A stretch of 64,000 bases of DNA from CAVOJY01 sp963696405 (GCA_963696405.1 CAVOJY010000008.1:1-64000), one strand, 5' to 3'. Shown: positions 12,224-22,549, numbered from the stretch's first letter. Numbers and translations are program-made. Notes: generated by a model not told the origin, from the sequence alone.

Positions 12224-15200
12224 GTGGAACATACAGACCTCTTAGCGATTGTCAGCCGTCGGTGGTTGTTCGTCACGTTGCTCGCACTCGGCCCGGCTAC
12301 CGAAGCATGGCGCAAGCCGAAACGCCTCCGGCCGCGGCAGCCCCGACTGCTCCAGCCGCCGAGGCGCCCAAGCCCGCCGAAGCAGCACCCGCGCCGGCCG
12401 CCGAGACGCCCAAGCCCGCTGACGCAGCACCCGCGCCGGCCGCCGAGGCGCCCAAGCCCGCCGACGCAGCACCCGCGCCGGCTGCTGAGGCGCCCAAGCC
12501 CGCCGACGCCAGCACCCGCTCCGGCCGCCGAGGCACCCAAGCCCGCCGAAGCAGCACCCGCGCCGGCTGCTGAGACGCCCAAGCCCGCTGACGCAAAACC
12601 CGCTCCGGCCGCCGAGGCACCCAAACCCGCCGACGCAAAGCCCGCGCCGGCCGCCGAGGCACCCAAGCCCGCCGAAGCAAAGCCCGCGCCGGCTGCCGAG
12701 GCGCCCAAGCCCGCTGCCGCTGCACCCACGCCGGCTGCCGAGGCACCCAAGCCCGCCGACGCAACACCCGCTCCGGCGGCCGAGATGCCCAAACCCGCCG
12801 ACACAAAACCCGCGCCGGCCGCCGAGGCGCCCAAACCTGCCGAGGCAACACCCGCGCCCGCTGCCGAAGCACCCAGCCTGCCGCCGAAGCACCCGAAACC
12901 AAACCCGCCCGCAAGACTGCCAAGGCGGTGGCCGAAGCGCCGGAAAAGCGGCTGCGTTTCACCTTCCGCTACCAGCGCTGGTCGGATGTCCTGGAGTGGT
13001 TTGCCGAACAAGCCGACCTGTCGCTCGTCTTGGACGCCCCGCCGCCAGGGACCTTCAACTATTCCGACAGCCGCGACTACTCGGTGTCGGAAGCGCTCGA
13101 TCTGCTGAACAGCGTGCTGCTGACCAAAGGCTACACGCTCATCCGCCGCGAACGCATGTTGACCCTGATCAATGTGTCGGAGGAATTCCCCGAGGGCCTG
13201 ATCCCCAAGGTGACGTTGGAGGAAGTGGAAAAACGCGGCAAGCACGAACTGGTGACAGTCGAGTTGTCTCTGGGCCGCCGCGATCCCGAAGCCGTCACGG
13301 CGGCGGTTACGCCGCTGCTGGGACCGTACCATAAGCTGCTCGCCGTCGCCCCGACCAAGCAGCTGTTCGTCACCGATCGGGCGGGCGTCATGAGCGACGT
13401 CAACAAGGTCGTCCAATCCATCGCCGAACCCGCAACCCCCGCTCAACCGGCCGTGCCGCCCAAGCCCGAGCCGCCCGAGTTGAAGGTCTATCCGATCGAC
13501 AAGGCGGACCCGGACGCGCTAATGGCCATCCTGGAGAAGCTCGTGACGGGGGCCCAACTGGTCTTCGATCCGAACCTGAACCAGCTGAACGCCAACGCGA
13601 CGGCGGCGCAGCACACCATGATCCAGACGATCTTGGATCAGGTTCGCTCCGCTGCCTCAACCGACCGCGAGCGGCGCGTCGATGTGTACCGGCTGGACCC
13701 GCCGGCCCCGAAGTCGGGAGCGAACCTGGTCGAGGCGTTCAAAGCCATCGTTCCCAAGGCGACGGTGTCTGTGCAGGAGGACGGTTCGGCGCTGATCGTC
13801 TGGGCCTCGCCCGCGGAACACGAGACGATCAAAGCGGCCATGAGCAAATTGGGCGGCGGAGCCACCGGCGATCCCCTGACCTCGCCTCAGTTGGAGATGT
13901 ACCGGCTGACGCGCGTGGATCCGACGAAGCTGCTGACCATGCTCGAAAAGCTGGTTCCCGATGCGAAGCTCAGCTACGACGAGCGGTCGCGCAGCCTGAT
14001 CGCGTTGGCCAAGCCGGCGGACCAGCAGGCGATCCGGGCGACGTTGGCCCAGGTGCAGCCCGAAGGCGACGCACAGCATGCCGACCAGCCGCGATTCGAG
14101 ACGTATGAACGTCCGCACTGCCGGAACCACGGCGGCGGGCGAGGCCATGATTGCCCAAGTCCAGCCGCTGGTGCCGGAGGCCAAGATCACGTTCGACGCG
14201 CGGACCAGCCGACTGGTGGTCTACGGCACGGATCAAGAACAGCAGTTGGTCAAGTCGGCCCTGGAGAAGCTGGGACTGGAGAAGGCATCGGGGGACGCCC
14301 GCACCATGGAAGCGTACCCCTTGGCCGGAGCCGATCTGACCGCCACGCAGACGCTCCTCCAACAAATGATCCCGCTGGCCGAGTTCACACCCGACGCCAC
14401 GCAACAGCGTCTGGTTGCGCTGGCCTCGGCGGCCGATCACGAACGGATCAAGACCACCTTGGAGAAACTGCGGCCGAACCCGGCCGATCCGCAGTCGCCG
14501 CAACTGCGGTTCTATCCGTTCGAGTTGGAGCCGCCGGCCGACGTTCTCGAACTGCTCGCCAAGATCGCCCCGCAGGCGAAAATCACGGTCGACAAGGACA
14601 ACGAACGCTTGATGGTGGTGGCTCCGCCGACCAGTCAAACGGCAGTCGAAACCGCCTTCCAGCAGTTCCAGAAAGAAAAACCGGCCAAGGGCAAGCCGGA
14701 ACTGGCGACCTACCCGGTCAAGTCAGCCACGGCCACGGGGCTGGTGGAGGGACTGAAGACGCGCTATCCCAAGGCGCAAATCGTGCTCGACGCTCCCGCC
14801 AAGCGTCTGCTGGTCTGGGCGTCGCCGGAAGAGCACGCGTTGCTGAAGGCCGAGATCGACAAGCTGCAAGCCGAGCCGGCGGCCGACCAGCAGCCTCAAT
14901 TCGAGATCTACGAGATTCGCTCCGGCGCAGCCGCGGCCACCGACACGGCGGTGACGCAACTGCAGAGCGTGGTGCCGGAAGCCAAAATCACGGCCGACTC
15001 GAAAACCAGCCGGCTGATCGTCTACGGCACGGCCCAGAGCAACAACGGGTCAAGTCGGCTCTGGACAAACTGGGGTTGGCGAAGGCCACGGGCGACGACC
15101 GCACCATGGAAGCGTACCCCTTGGCCGGGGCCGATCCCACCGCGACGCAAACGCTCCTCCAACAATTGGTCCCGCTGGCCGAGTTCACCGCCGACACCAC

Positions 15201-16504
15201 GCAACAGCGTCTGGTCGCCGTGGCCTCGGCGGCCGATCACGAACGGATCAAAACCACTCTGGAAAAACTGCGGCCGAACCCCGCCGATCCACAGTCGGTG
15301 CAGTGCGCTTCTATCCGTTCGAACTGGAACCGCCGGCCGACGTTCTCGACCTGCTCGGCAAAGTCGCCCCGCAGGCGAAAATCACGGTCGACAAGGACAA
15401 CGAACGCCTGATGGTGGTGGCTCCGCCGACCAGCCAAACGGCCGTCGAAACGGCCTTCCAGCAGTTCCAGAAGGCCACGCCCACCAAGGGCAAACCGGAA
15501 CTGGCCACGTACCCGATCAAGGCGTCGGATCCGGCCAGTGTGTTGGAGATGGCCAAAGCACGGTATCCGAAAGCCCAGGTCGTGCTCGACGCCACCAACA
15601 AACGGCTGCTCGTCTGGGCGCCGCCCAAAGATCAAGCCGAGCTGGCGGCGTCGATCCAGAAGCTGGAAGCCGAGCCGGCCGCCGACACAGCCGCGGTTGA
15701 ATCGTATCCGCTGCACGGCTTTGCGGACGCCACCACGGCGGGCACGCTGGTCACCTCGCTGCAGCCGCTCGTCGCGAACGCCCGTTCACGATCGACAGCA
15801 AAGTCAAGAACCTGATCGTCTGGGCCACGGACAAAGAGCACGAGATCGTCCGCCGCGCTCTGGAGCGGCTCGGCCAAGGCCCGGCCCCGCAGAACACGCC
15901 GCAGCTGGAAGTACACCGGCTGGTCAAGGTCGACGCCGCGACGACGCTGGCCCTGCTGCAGAAACTGGCTCCCGACGCCCAGCTGACCTTGGACGCCAAG
16001 AGCAGCAACCTGATCGCACTGGCCGTTCCCGCCGACCAGCAACTGATCCGCGCCATGCTGAACACAGCTGCAGCCCGGCTTGGCCGGCGACGCCGGTCCC
16101 ACCATCCGATTCCATCCTCTGGTGCGTGCGCCGTCCGAGGGCCTGCTGAAGATCCTCCAAGAGATGGTGCCCACGGCGCAGTTGACCTCCGATGCGGAGA
16201 ACAAACGGCTGATCGCGGTGGCGACGGCCGCGGACCACGAGGCCATCCAGAAGATCGTCGAGCAGTTCGAGTCCAGCACGCCGCCCGAAGAACCGCGCAA
16301 GCTGGCCGTGTATCCCGTCACGGCGGCTCAGAAGAAACGCTTCGAGGCCGCCCTGCCGTCGCTGCAGACCGACATGCCGGGCCTGCAAGTCCTGAGCGAT
16401 GCCGACCCCGGCTCGCTGACCATCTGGGCCAGACCCAGCGAACAAATCAAGATCGCCGAGTTGATCCAACAACTGCAACAAGACGTGCCGCAAACCGGGC
16501 AGTT
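12224..16504 (+). CDS. Stacked secretin N-domain protein, cut by the chimeric junction
   Basis: GTG 12224 has GGAGG ten bases upstream. It opens a signal peptide (RRWLFVTLLALGPATEA, then MAQAE after an indel near 12296). An Ala/Pro/Lys-rich linker repeats PAAEAPKPADA about 15 times. From about 12944 comes an N0/STN-type domain (RFTFRYQRWSDVLEWFAEQA to YTLIRRERMLTLI). Then follow 16 successive domains of about 55-70 aa of the secretin N1 type, each starting like YPL..AD and ending like HERIKTTLEKL. At least eight frame changes occur. The frame ends at the junction at 16504 without a stop or a secretin beta-barrel. Exported and probably envelope-located; function unknown. Confidence 0.75.
12310..12905 (+). 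repeat. Ala/Pro/Lys-rich tandem coding repeat
   Basis: About fifteen imperfect 36-39 base units encode PAPAAEAPKPADA variants (DA, EA, ET, AA). The units lie inside the stacked N-domain gene, between signal peptide and N0 domain. They probably form an extended periplasmic linker. At least two of the frame changes fall in or at the edge of this repeat, where assembly is least reliable. Confidence 0.8.
14092..14892 (+). repeat. Four-domain internal duplication, copy 1
   Basis: Four consecutive N1-like domains starting at FETYE, EAYPLAGAD, RFYPFELEPPAD and ATYPVK. The block is repeated directly downstream with long stretches of near-identical DNA, for example the segment around 14309-14450 against 15106-15250. 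Confidence 0.8.
14893..15690 (+). repeat. Four-domain internal duplication, copy 2
   Basis: Second copy of the block: domains starting at FEIYE, EAYPLAGAD, RFYPFELEPPAD and ATYPIK. The order and most residues match copy 1, indicating a recent tandem duplication of about 800 bases. Confidence 0.8.
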
Positions 16505-16505
16505 G
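16504..16505. other. Probable chimeric junction between two genomes
   Basis: On the plus strand the stacked N-domain frame passes from IQQLQQDVPQTGQLR into sequence with no N-domain similarity. On the minus strand the RND permease reads MTLGGLAVAVGR and then loses similarity exactly at this point, where the family continues with VVDDSIVV. No insertion sequence, tRNA or repeat lies at the breakpoint. Gene content and composition differ on the two sides. Confidence 0.85.
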
Positions 16506-17715
16506 CGGCCGACGGCGACCGCCAGGCCTCCCAGGGTCATGATGTTCATCGAGATCCCGGTCACGAGCATGAGCGTGAGCGCGGCGAGGATCGAGAGCGG
16601 GATGCTGACGGCCGCGACGAGAGTGGACCGCAGGCTCAGGAGGAAGAGGAAGATCGTGATGATGGCGAAGACGGCGCCAAGGCCACCTTCCTTCGAGCCC
16701 GTCGCGGGACTCCTTGATGAACGTCGAGAGGTCGGACAGTCACGACGGTCAAGCCCGGGTTCCGCGCCTGGGCCGCCGCCAGCTCCGCCTGGACGCGATC
16801 CGCCACGTCCACCGTGTTCGCGCCGCTTGACTTGGAGATGGTGATGGTCGACTGAGGGCTCGCCGTCGGTCCTCGCATAGCCGGTCGTCGGCACGCCCGC
16901 GGTGTCAACGGTGCCGACGTCGCCGATCGTGACCGGGGTCGGCGGGGTGCCTTGGGCAGCCTGCGCGTCGGCCGGTTTGACGCCGACGAACTCGCCCGGA
17001 TGTCGTCCAGCGACGAGAAGATGCCGGTCGTCGACACCCGGAAGCTCGTGCCGTCCTGCGGCAGCTGGCCGGCGGGCAGCGTCAGGTTGTTGGCGGCGAG
17101 CACCCCGTTGATCTGCTGGACCGAGATGCCCGCATCGGCGAGCTTGGCCGGGTCGAGGGTGACGAGAACGCGCTCCTCGAGCCCGCCGGTCACCTCCACC
17201 GAGCCGACGCCCTCGAGCCCAAGGAGCGCCGGGACCACGTCCGTCCGGGCGATGTCCGCGGCCTTCGTCAGGCCGTCCTCGCCGGTCGCGGCGATCGACG
17301 CGACGATCACCGGCGTCTCGTTGATGTTGAGCGCCGTGACTTCGGGCGACACGCCCTGGGGCAGGCCCACACCCGACAGGTTGGACTCGATCGATGCGCG
17401 CGCCTCTTTGACGTTCGTCCCGTAGGAGAACTGGGCGACGACGATGCCGATCGAGTTGGCGGAGGTCGACTGGATCCGCTCGAGCCGCGGGATGCCCGAA
17501 ACGGCGCGCTCGATCGGCCTGGTGACCTGGTCGGTGACATCGGAGGCGCCCGCCCCGGGGTACGGGGCGACGATGGTGATGATCGGGAACTCGATATCGG
17601 GGAGCAGCTCCTGCTTGAGGCTGCTCCAGGAGTAGATCCCGGCAAGGAAGAGCGCCGCCGCAAGCAGGAGGGTGACACTCCGCTTGTTGACGGCGAATTC
17701 GGTCAATCGGTTCAC
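16505..17715 (-). CDS. RND efflux permease (AcrB/MdtB type), N-terminal third only
   Basis: Starts MNRLTEFAVNKRSVTLLLAA with the first membrane helix. Porter-domain signatures follow: ELLPDIEFPIITIVAPYPGA, VTDQVTRPIERAVSGI, STSANSIGIVVAQFSYG and GVLAANNLTLPAGQL, and then membrane helices 2-3 ending at MNIMTLGGLAVAVGR. About 400 of the usual 1050 residues are present; the rest is lost at the junction. Frame changes near 17000, 16860, 16735 and 16690. RND permeases export drugs or lipophilic compounds using the proton gradient, normally with a membrane-fusion partner, which is not seen here. The start overlaps the marR stop by 4 bases, so the two form one operon. Confidence 0.9.
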
Positions 17716-18265
17716 AGGGCGCTCCGTTCGACAGGTGCTGGCGTGTCATGAGCGGCGGCACGGGCCGTCGCGCGTGGTTTCGAGGGAAGGTCGGGGCCGG
17801 TCGCCGTGGCCTCCGCCAGGCAGCTCGCAGCCTCGACCAGGATCTCCAGGGACCTGGCGATGACCGCAAGGTCCTCGTCCGAGAGTGATCCAAGGAGCTG
17901 GTCGAGAAGGGGCCGGTTGAGGTCGTGGAGCCGCCCCACGACTGCGCTTCCCGCAGGCGTCCGGTACACGACCACCTGCCGGCGGTCGGCCGGATCGTCG
18001 TGGCGCCCGGCGTACCCGGCCTCGACGAGTCGATCGACGAGCCCGCTCACGGTCGGGAGCGTGACGCCGAGGGCCGAGGCGAGGTGCGACATCCCCAGCC
18101 CATCACCCGGCCCCAGCAGGTACAGGACCTTGACCTGGGCCATGGAAACGCCGATCCCGAGCACATCGGCGGCGTGCAGCCTCCCGAGTGTCCCCATCAG
18201 CAGATCGTTCGCGTCCTCGATCTCCTCGATCAGCGCAGATCGCTCGTTTGCATCGTTGAATCCAT
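17712..18265 (-). CDS. MarR family transcriptional regulator
   Basis: The winged-helix core is clear: GVSMAQVKVLYLL, MSHLASALGVTLPTVSGLVD (recognition helix), then LVEAGYAGRHDDPADRRQVVV (the wing, with its DRR). ATG 18197 would remove the N-terminal dimerisation helix. Upstream codons read ERSALIEEIEDANDLLM, a typical MarR first helix, and lead to ATG 18265 with AAGGA if one indel is allowed, so I prefer that start. It is translationally coupled to the RND permease downstream. An inverted repeat 9 bases before the start is the likely operator, implying autorepression released by an efflux substrate. Confidence 0.85.
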
Positions 18266-18273
18266 TCGTCCTT

Positions 18274-18288
18274 GCCTAACTATTAGGC
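18274..18288 (-). promoter_or_regulatory. Palindromic MarR operator candidate
   Basis: GCCTAA-CTA-TTAGGC is a perfect 6-base inverted repeat with a 3-base spacer, immediately upstream of the preferred marR start. MarR-family sites are typically short AT-containing palindromes overlapping their own promoter. Seen directly; binding is inferred. Confidence 0.6.
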
Positions 18289-18351
18289 CGAAGCGTAGCA
18301 GAGCAGGGGAGAACGGGCCGTGGAGAGCCCTCCGGCCGCGCATCCCTTGCC

Positions 18352-19727
18352 TCACAGGCGCCCGCCGAGGTGCGGGCGGCACAGATCAGATCGGCTGGGA
18401 CGGTTCGTCGGATTGGGCGGCTGGTGCTCGGGGGCCGGTGCTTGGGCGGCCGGTGTTCCCGCGGCGCCCCATCGGTCGGCCACTCCGCCTCGGGCGATCA
18501 GGTAGCCGGCAACCACGCCGAGCAGGATGGCGACCGTGAAGAGATAGAACGGGTACCGCGAGTCTGCTTCGAAGGCCACGCCCGCAAGAAGCGACGAGAC
18601 GATGAACGCCAGCGTTCCCGAGGCGCCGTACAGCCCCTGGACCGTCGAAGCGCGGCCAACCGGCGTCCCGGCCGCGACGAGCGCGAAGAGCGCCGGATAG
18701 ACGAACGCCTCCGCGACGCCCTCGAAGACAGAGATCAAACCCGGCGTCACCGGGTCCGTCGCCAGGGTGTACGCGATCCCTGCCGCCGCGATCCCGAGAC
18801 AGCCGAGGACGGCGAACCGCAGCGGGCCGGACCGGTCGATCATGCGGCCCGCGATCGGCGACAGGACCAGGACCGGGATCCCGAACAGGGTGAGGGTGAA
18901 GCCGATCCACGCCAGCGACCCGCCGAGCCGGTCCAGGTAGAGGCTCCAGATGACCTCGTAGACGCCCACCGCGAAGTACATCGCCGCGTGCATCACGATC
19001 GCTGCGACCACCAGGCGGTTGGCGATCGCCCGGAGCGGGGCGCGCGGCGGACTGCCGGACGCCGATGCGGGACGGACCGTCGCGCCGCCGCCAGCGGGCT
19101 CGTGCGTCGGCCTCCGCGCGGCAGCTTTGGCCATCGGCCCGGTTCCCCGGAGCGCTACCGCCAGGTAGATCGCCGAGCACGCGCCGGTGATGGCCGCCAG
19201 CACGAACGGGAACGCGAAACCGCCCCCGGCTGCCGCCCCAGGGCCCCGATGGCCGGTCCGAGGAGCAAGCCGCCCATCTGGGCCGACCCCAAGAGGCCGA
19301 ACGCCTCTCCTCGCGCGTTCTCGGGCGTCACCTCGACAAGAAGGCCGCGGGCCGCTGGGTCGAACATCGCCGAAGCGACCCCGGTGACGGCCCGCGACAG
19401 GAGGAGCAGCGCGACTGTCGGTGCCGCAAGAGGAAGGACGGCCGCGACGACGGTCAGGGCGAGGGCGCCCACGAGCAGCGGGCGCCGCGAGACGTGGTCG
19501 GCCAGAATCCCGAAGATCGGCTCCGCGACGAGCCGGGCGGCAGGAAGGGCGGCGGCGATGAGCCCGAACGTGGCAACGGAGACGCCGCTCGACTTCGCGT
19601 AGAGAGGCAGGACGGGGAGAACCGCGCCGAAACCGATCCACAGGACCGCCTCCGCGACAAGGATCGGCGCGATGGGCAGCCAGCGCAGAACCCACGCGCG
19701 GGTCGGTTCCGCGACGCGCTTCTTCAT
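18352..19727 (-). CDS. Major facilitator superfamily transporter, frameshifted
   Basis: The 12-helix pattern begins at WLPIAPILVAEAVLWIGFGA. The MFS loop motif appears as GILADHVSRRPLLVGAL after helix 2, and its second-half counterpart as SPIAGRMIDRSGPLRFAVLG. One frame change near 19240 joins the two halves to about 458 aa. Resembles multidrug-type exporters (DHA1); substrate unknown. The Pro-rich C-terminal tail (PAPEHQPPNPTNRPS) is unusual. A TATTCT hexamer lies about 29 bases before the start on the minus strand. The gene is divergent from the small membrane protein at 19829 and convergent with nothing obvious. Confidence 0.85.
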
Positions 19728-19815
19728 CCGGGCGTCCGGGCGGTGGGCACGCCCGACAGAATAGGTTCGCCGGGCCGCTGCTGGGGCGGCTGCCGGGGCC
19801 GGCGCCGTCCGGGAG

Positions 19816-19821
19816 TACCAT
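19816..19821 (+). promoter_or_regulatory. TANNNT hexamer of a leaderless promoter (TACCAT)
   Basis: TACCAT lies seven bases before the GTG at 19829 and there is no Shine-Dalgarno between them, so transcription would start at or next to the initiator codon. Confidence 0.5.
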
Positions 19822-19828
19822 CCACGCC

Positions 19829-20251
19829 GTGCCTATCGCGCTTGTCCTTGCCGTCCTGGCCCTCGTCTTCCTCCTTCTTGCCCTGATCCCGTCGCGCCGC
19901 CTCTGGCACGCCGGCGTGCCGCTCTGGCCGCGCATCGTCTACCTCGTGCTGCTGGTGGCACTCGGGGTAGCCGCCTTCGAGCTTCGGCCCCTGGCGCGGT
20001 ACCTGCTCCCGCTGATCGTCCTCCTCTTCCTCCTCCCGTTCTCGGGGCTGCCCGAGCGCTGGTCACGCTGGCGGCGCCGGACGAACCGCGGTGAGGAGGG
20101 CGGCCAGGGCCCCTCTGACATCGATGGGGGCGGCGGCCCCCCGACGGGGGCATCGCGGGTCCCTCGGGGCTGGGCCCGCAAGGCGCCGCCCGATTCGATC
20201 ATCGACGGCCAGGCCGTCCGCCTCGAGCCGGACGAGCCAAAACAGCCCTAG
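19829..20251 (+). CDS. Small membrane protein of unknown function
   Basis: 140 aa. Two or three hydrophobic helices (ALVLAVLALVFLLLALI; RIVYLVLLVALGVAAF; YLLPLIVLLFLLPF) are followed by a hydrophilic Arg/Gly-rich tail that would be cytoplasmic. No family recognised. Start GTG 19829 is supported by the TACCAT hexamer seven bases upstream. It is an isolated gene. Confidence 0.6.
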   Translation: MPIALVLAVLALVFLLLALIPSRRLWHAGVPLWPRIVYLVLLVALGVAAFELRPLARYLLPLIVLLFLLPFSGLPERWSRWRRRTNRGEEGGQGPSDIDGGGGPPTGASRVPRGWARKAPPDSIIDGQAVRLEPDEPKQP

Positions 20252-20539
20252 CCCGCCGCCTTCGGGCCAGTCCCGCCGTGCGCGTGGCGCACAACCGCGA
20301 CCGATGCCACGCTCCTCTGGTCAAAAACGTGCGCGTGGTGCACAAACAAGACCTGCGGATGGGCGAAGCCGGCGAAATTGCGCGGGACGCTGGCGCGGCT
20401 TGCCGGTCCCGTCACGAGTCGCGGTTGTGCGCGGGAGGCACAACGGCTCGGGGCCAAGATCTCCGGGTCGTCCCTCCGCGGTCCCGCTACCGTTCCTCCG
20501 CGTCCGCTACGCTCCTCCGCCCTCCGCCTCCGCCTCCGC
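20252..20539. other. Intergenic region with palindromic repeats
   Basis: No gene. Holds three copies of the GTGC-N7-GCAC palindrome family (20278-20302, 20329-20353, 20416-20441) and a CTCCGC simple repeat near 20515-20540 adjoining the cbiO stop. Confidence 0.6.
20278..20441. repeat. REP-like palindrome cluster, three copies
   Basis: GTGCGCGTGGCGCAC plus AACCGCGACC at 20278; GTGCGCGTGGTGCAC plus AAACAAGACC at 20329; and, on the minus strand, GTGCCTCCCGCGCAC plus AACCGCGACTC at 20441-20416. Each is a 4-7 base inverted repeat with a 7-base or shorter loop and a conserved tail on one side. Confidence 0.7.
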
Positions 20540-21332
20540 CTACGGCCGCTCGAGGCCGTGCGCCTCCAGGAGCACGTCGTCCGACAGGACCTGCCCGGTC
20601 GGCCCGTCGGCCACGATCTCGCCGTCGTCCATGACGATCGTCCGCGGGAAGACCTCGGCAACGAGCCGCATGTCGTGCGTGCTCACGAGCAGGTCTGGGG
20701 AGCGACCGAAGCAGGCGGATGAGCTCCCGCCGGCCGCGCGGATCGAGTCCCGCGGATGGCTCGTCGAAGACCAGGAACAGCGGGTCCATGGAGAGCACGG
20801 TGGCCAGGGCGACGCGCTTGCGCTGGCCGAGCGAAAGGTGGTGCGGGAGCCGCCTGCCGAAGCCACCCATGCCGACGGCTGCCAGGGCCCGCTCGACCCG
20901 CTCGTGGATCTCTCCCTCCGGGACGCCCATGTGCAGCGGTCCGAAGGCGACGTCGTCGAACACGGTCGGGCTGAAGAGCTGGTCGTCGGGGTCCTGGAAG
21001 ACGAGGCCCACCTGCGCCCGGACCCGTTTCACGGTGGAACGGTCAACCGGCGTGCCGTCGATCCGCACGGTGCCATGGCTGGGCAGGTTGATGCCGTTCA
21101 GGTGGAGCATGAAGGTGCTCTTCCCGGCCCCGTTTGGTCCCACCAGGGCCACCTTCTCGCCGCGGTCGATGCGCACGTCGAGCCCCTTGAGCGCCTCGAA
21201 CCCGTCGGGGTACGTGAAGTGAAGGTGCTCGACCTCCACGAGGGGGACCGGCTGCAGAGCATCGAACCGCGCGAACGCCTGTCTCGGCCCGGGCGGGGAC
21301 GAAATGTCAATGTGAGCGTGGGGGCCAGCCAT
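20540..21332 (-). CDS. cbiO: Cobalt/nickel ECF transporter ATPase CbiO, frameshifted
   Basis: Complete ABC ATPase motifs: Walker A GPNGAGKS, Q-loop VFQDPDDQLF, signature LSLGQRKRVA, Walker B LFLVFDEPSAGLD and the switch histidine in LLVSTHDM. QDPDDQLF is typical of ECF-type ATPases. One frame change near 20700 separates the D-loop from the switch region. It energises uptake through CbiQ and CbiM. The start is 2 bases after the cbiQ stop, last gene of the cbiM-PDGLE-cbiQ-cbiO operon. Confidence 0.9.
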
Positions 21333-21334
21333 CG

Positions 21335-22129
21335 TCAGGCCCGTGGCAGCCAGAGGAGGCCGACCGCGAGAAACGCGCGATGGCCGCGAGAAGCGCGCAG
21401 AACCAGGCGACCTCCGCCGGCCTCACCACGTGGCCGTGGAGGTGCCGGATCTCACCCTCGAAACCGCGGGCCTGCATGGCCGCGTAACGCGCTCGCTTCG
21501 CTCGTACGAACGGATGAACAGCGAACCCACCATGCCACCCACCACGCCGGCACGCCAGCGGATCGAGCCCCCGCCGTGGCCGGTCAGGTCGGCCGACCTG
21601 GACGCCCGGGCGCGCACCAGGCGCGACGCCTCGTCCGAGAGCACCGCGAGGTAGCGGTACATGAAGCTGATCGTGGACACGAGGATCCTCGGCAGATGGA
21701 GGCGGCGGAGCGCGTCACCAGGTCGTGGAACGGCGTCGTGTAGGTCAGCAGGAGGGCCGCCTGGACGCTCACCCAGCTCTTGGCGGCGATCTGGGCGAAC
21801 AGCAGGAGCCCGTAGCCGCTGATGGTGACGGTCAGCGGGCCCAGGGGGAAGCTCGCGATGGGGTTCTCCGGCCGCGTGAAGATCAGCGGGAGGGCCGCCA
21901 GCATGAACGGCAGCGCGAAGAACGCCCCGCGAGACAGCCGGAACGGACCCAGCCCGGCCGTCGCAGAAAGCATGACGAGGGCCGCCCAGGCGATTGCGAG
22001 GGCCACGAAGGACCCGGTGGGCAGCAGGCTCACCGCTACGATGAAGGCGATGGTGAGCAGGAACTTCAGTCGGGCGTCGGCCGCGTGGAGCGGGCTCTGC
22101 CGTGCGATGTAGCGATCGAGGTCAAGCAC
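21335..22129 (-). CDS. cbiQ: Cobalt/nickel ECF transporter T component CbiQ, frameshifted
   Basis: GTG 22129 begins VLDLDRYIARQSPLHAADAR, the CbiQ N-terminus. Four to five membrane segments follow. The coupling motif reads AMQARGFEG near 21480, the Ala-Arg-Gly signature by which EcfT proteins contact the ATPases. Frame changes near 21700, 21490 and 21380 are needed; the last segment ends FLAVGLLWLPRA at 21335. The gene overlaps the end of the PDGLE gene upstream. CbiQ is the integral scaffold of the transporter. Confidence 0.88.
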
Positions 22130-22549
22130 GCGCGGCCGACAGTCTAGGCTGTTCAGGCGCGGCTGGGCGGCACCGAGCCATAACGCGGCCGAGGACGAAC
22201 ACCACGGCGAACACGATGGCGACGCCGATGATCCCGGCGATGATCGTCGAGACCGTGCCGTCGATCCCGGGGACCGTGTAGTCCGGGATGATCTCGTAGG
22301 AGGACCCCTGCGCTGCGTCCAGGAAGCCCTTGTCCTCGGCGACGCGCTCAAGACCGTCGGGATCGGGCGACGCGAAGGCCGCAGCGAGGATGACAACGAC
22401 CACGGTGATGAGGAGGCCTAAAACCCACCAGTAGCGGGAGATGAGGCCGGCCCGCCCTGCGCCGGCGGCTCGACCGGCGGCGCGCCCTGTGGTTCGACCG
22501 GTGGCTCGACGGACTGGAAAACGGGCTGCTGCCCGTTCGTCTCGTTCAC
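22122..22549 (-). CDS. PDGLE-domain protein (CbiN/CbiL-like accessory subunit)
   Basis: GTG 22549 follows GAGGGAG by seven bases. The N-terminus is Pro-rich (VFQSVEPPVEPQG). After an indel near 22450 comes a membrane helix (YWWVLGLLITVVVVILAAAF), then SPDPDGLERVAED, the PDGLE motif, a short periplasmic loop and a second helix. PDGLE proteins accompany CbiM and take the place of CbiN in metal ECF transporters. It sits between cbiM and cbiQ, as expected. The Pro-rich cytoplasmic extension is not usual. Confidence 0.8.

Noticed and set aside
12310..12905. Regular short repeats that could suggest a CRISPR array
   Set aside because: The repeats have no unique spacers and translate as an in-frame PAAEAPKPADA linker.
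16300..16800. Horizontal transfer of an RND pump into a planctomycete
   Set aside because: The break truncates conserved domains on both strands with no element at the joint; assembly chimera explains it better.
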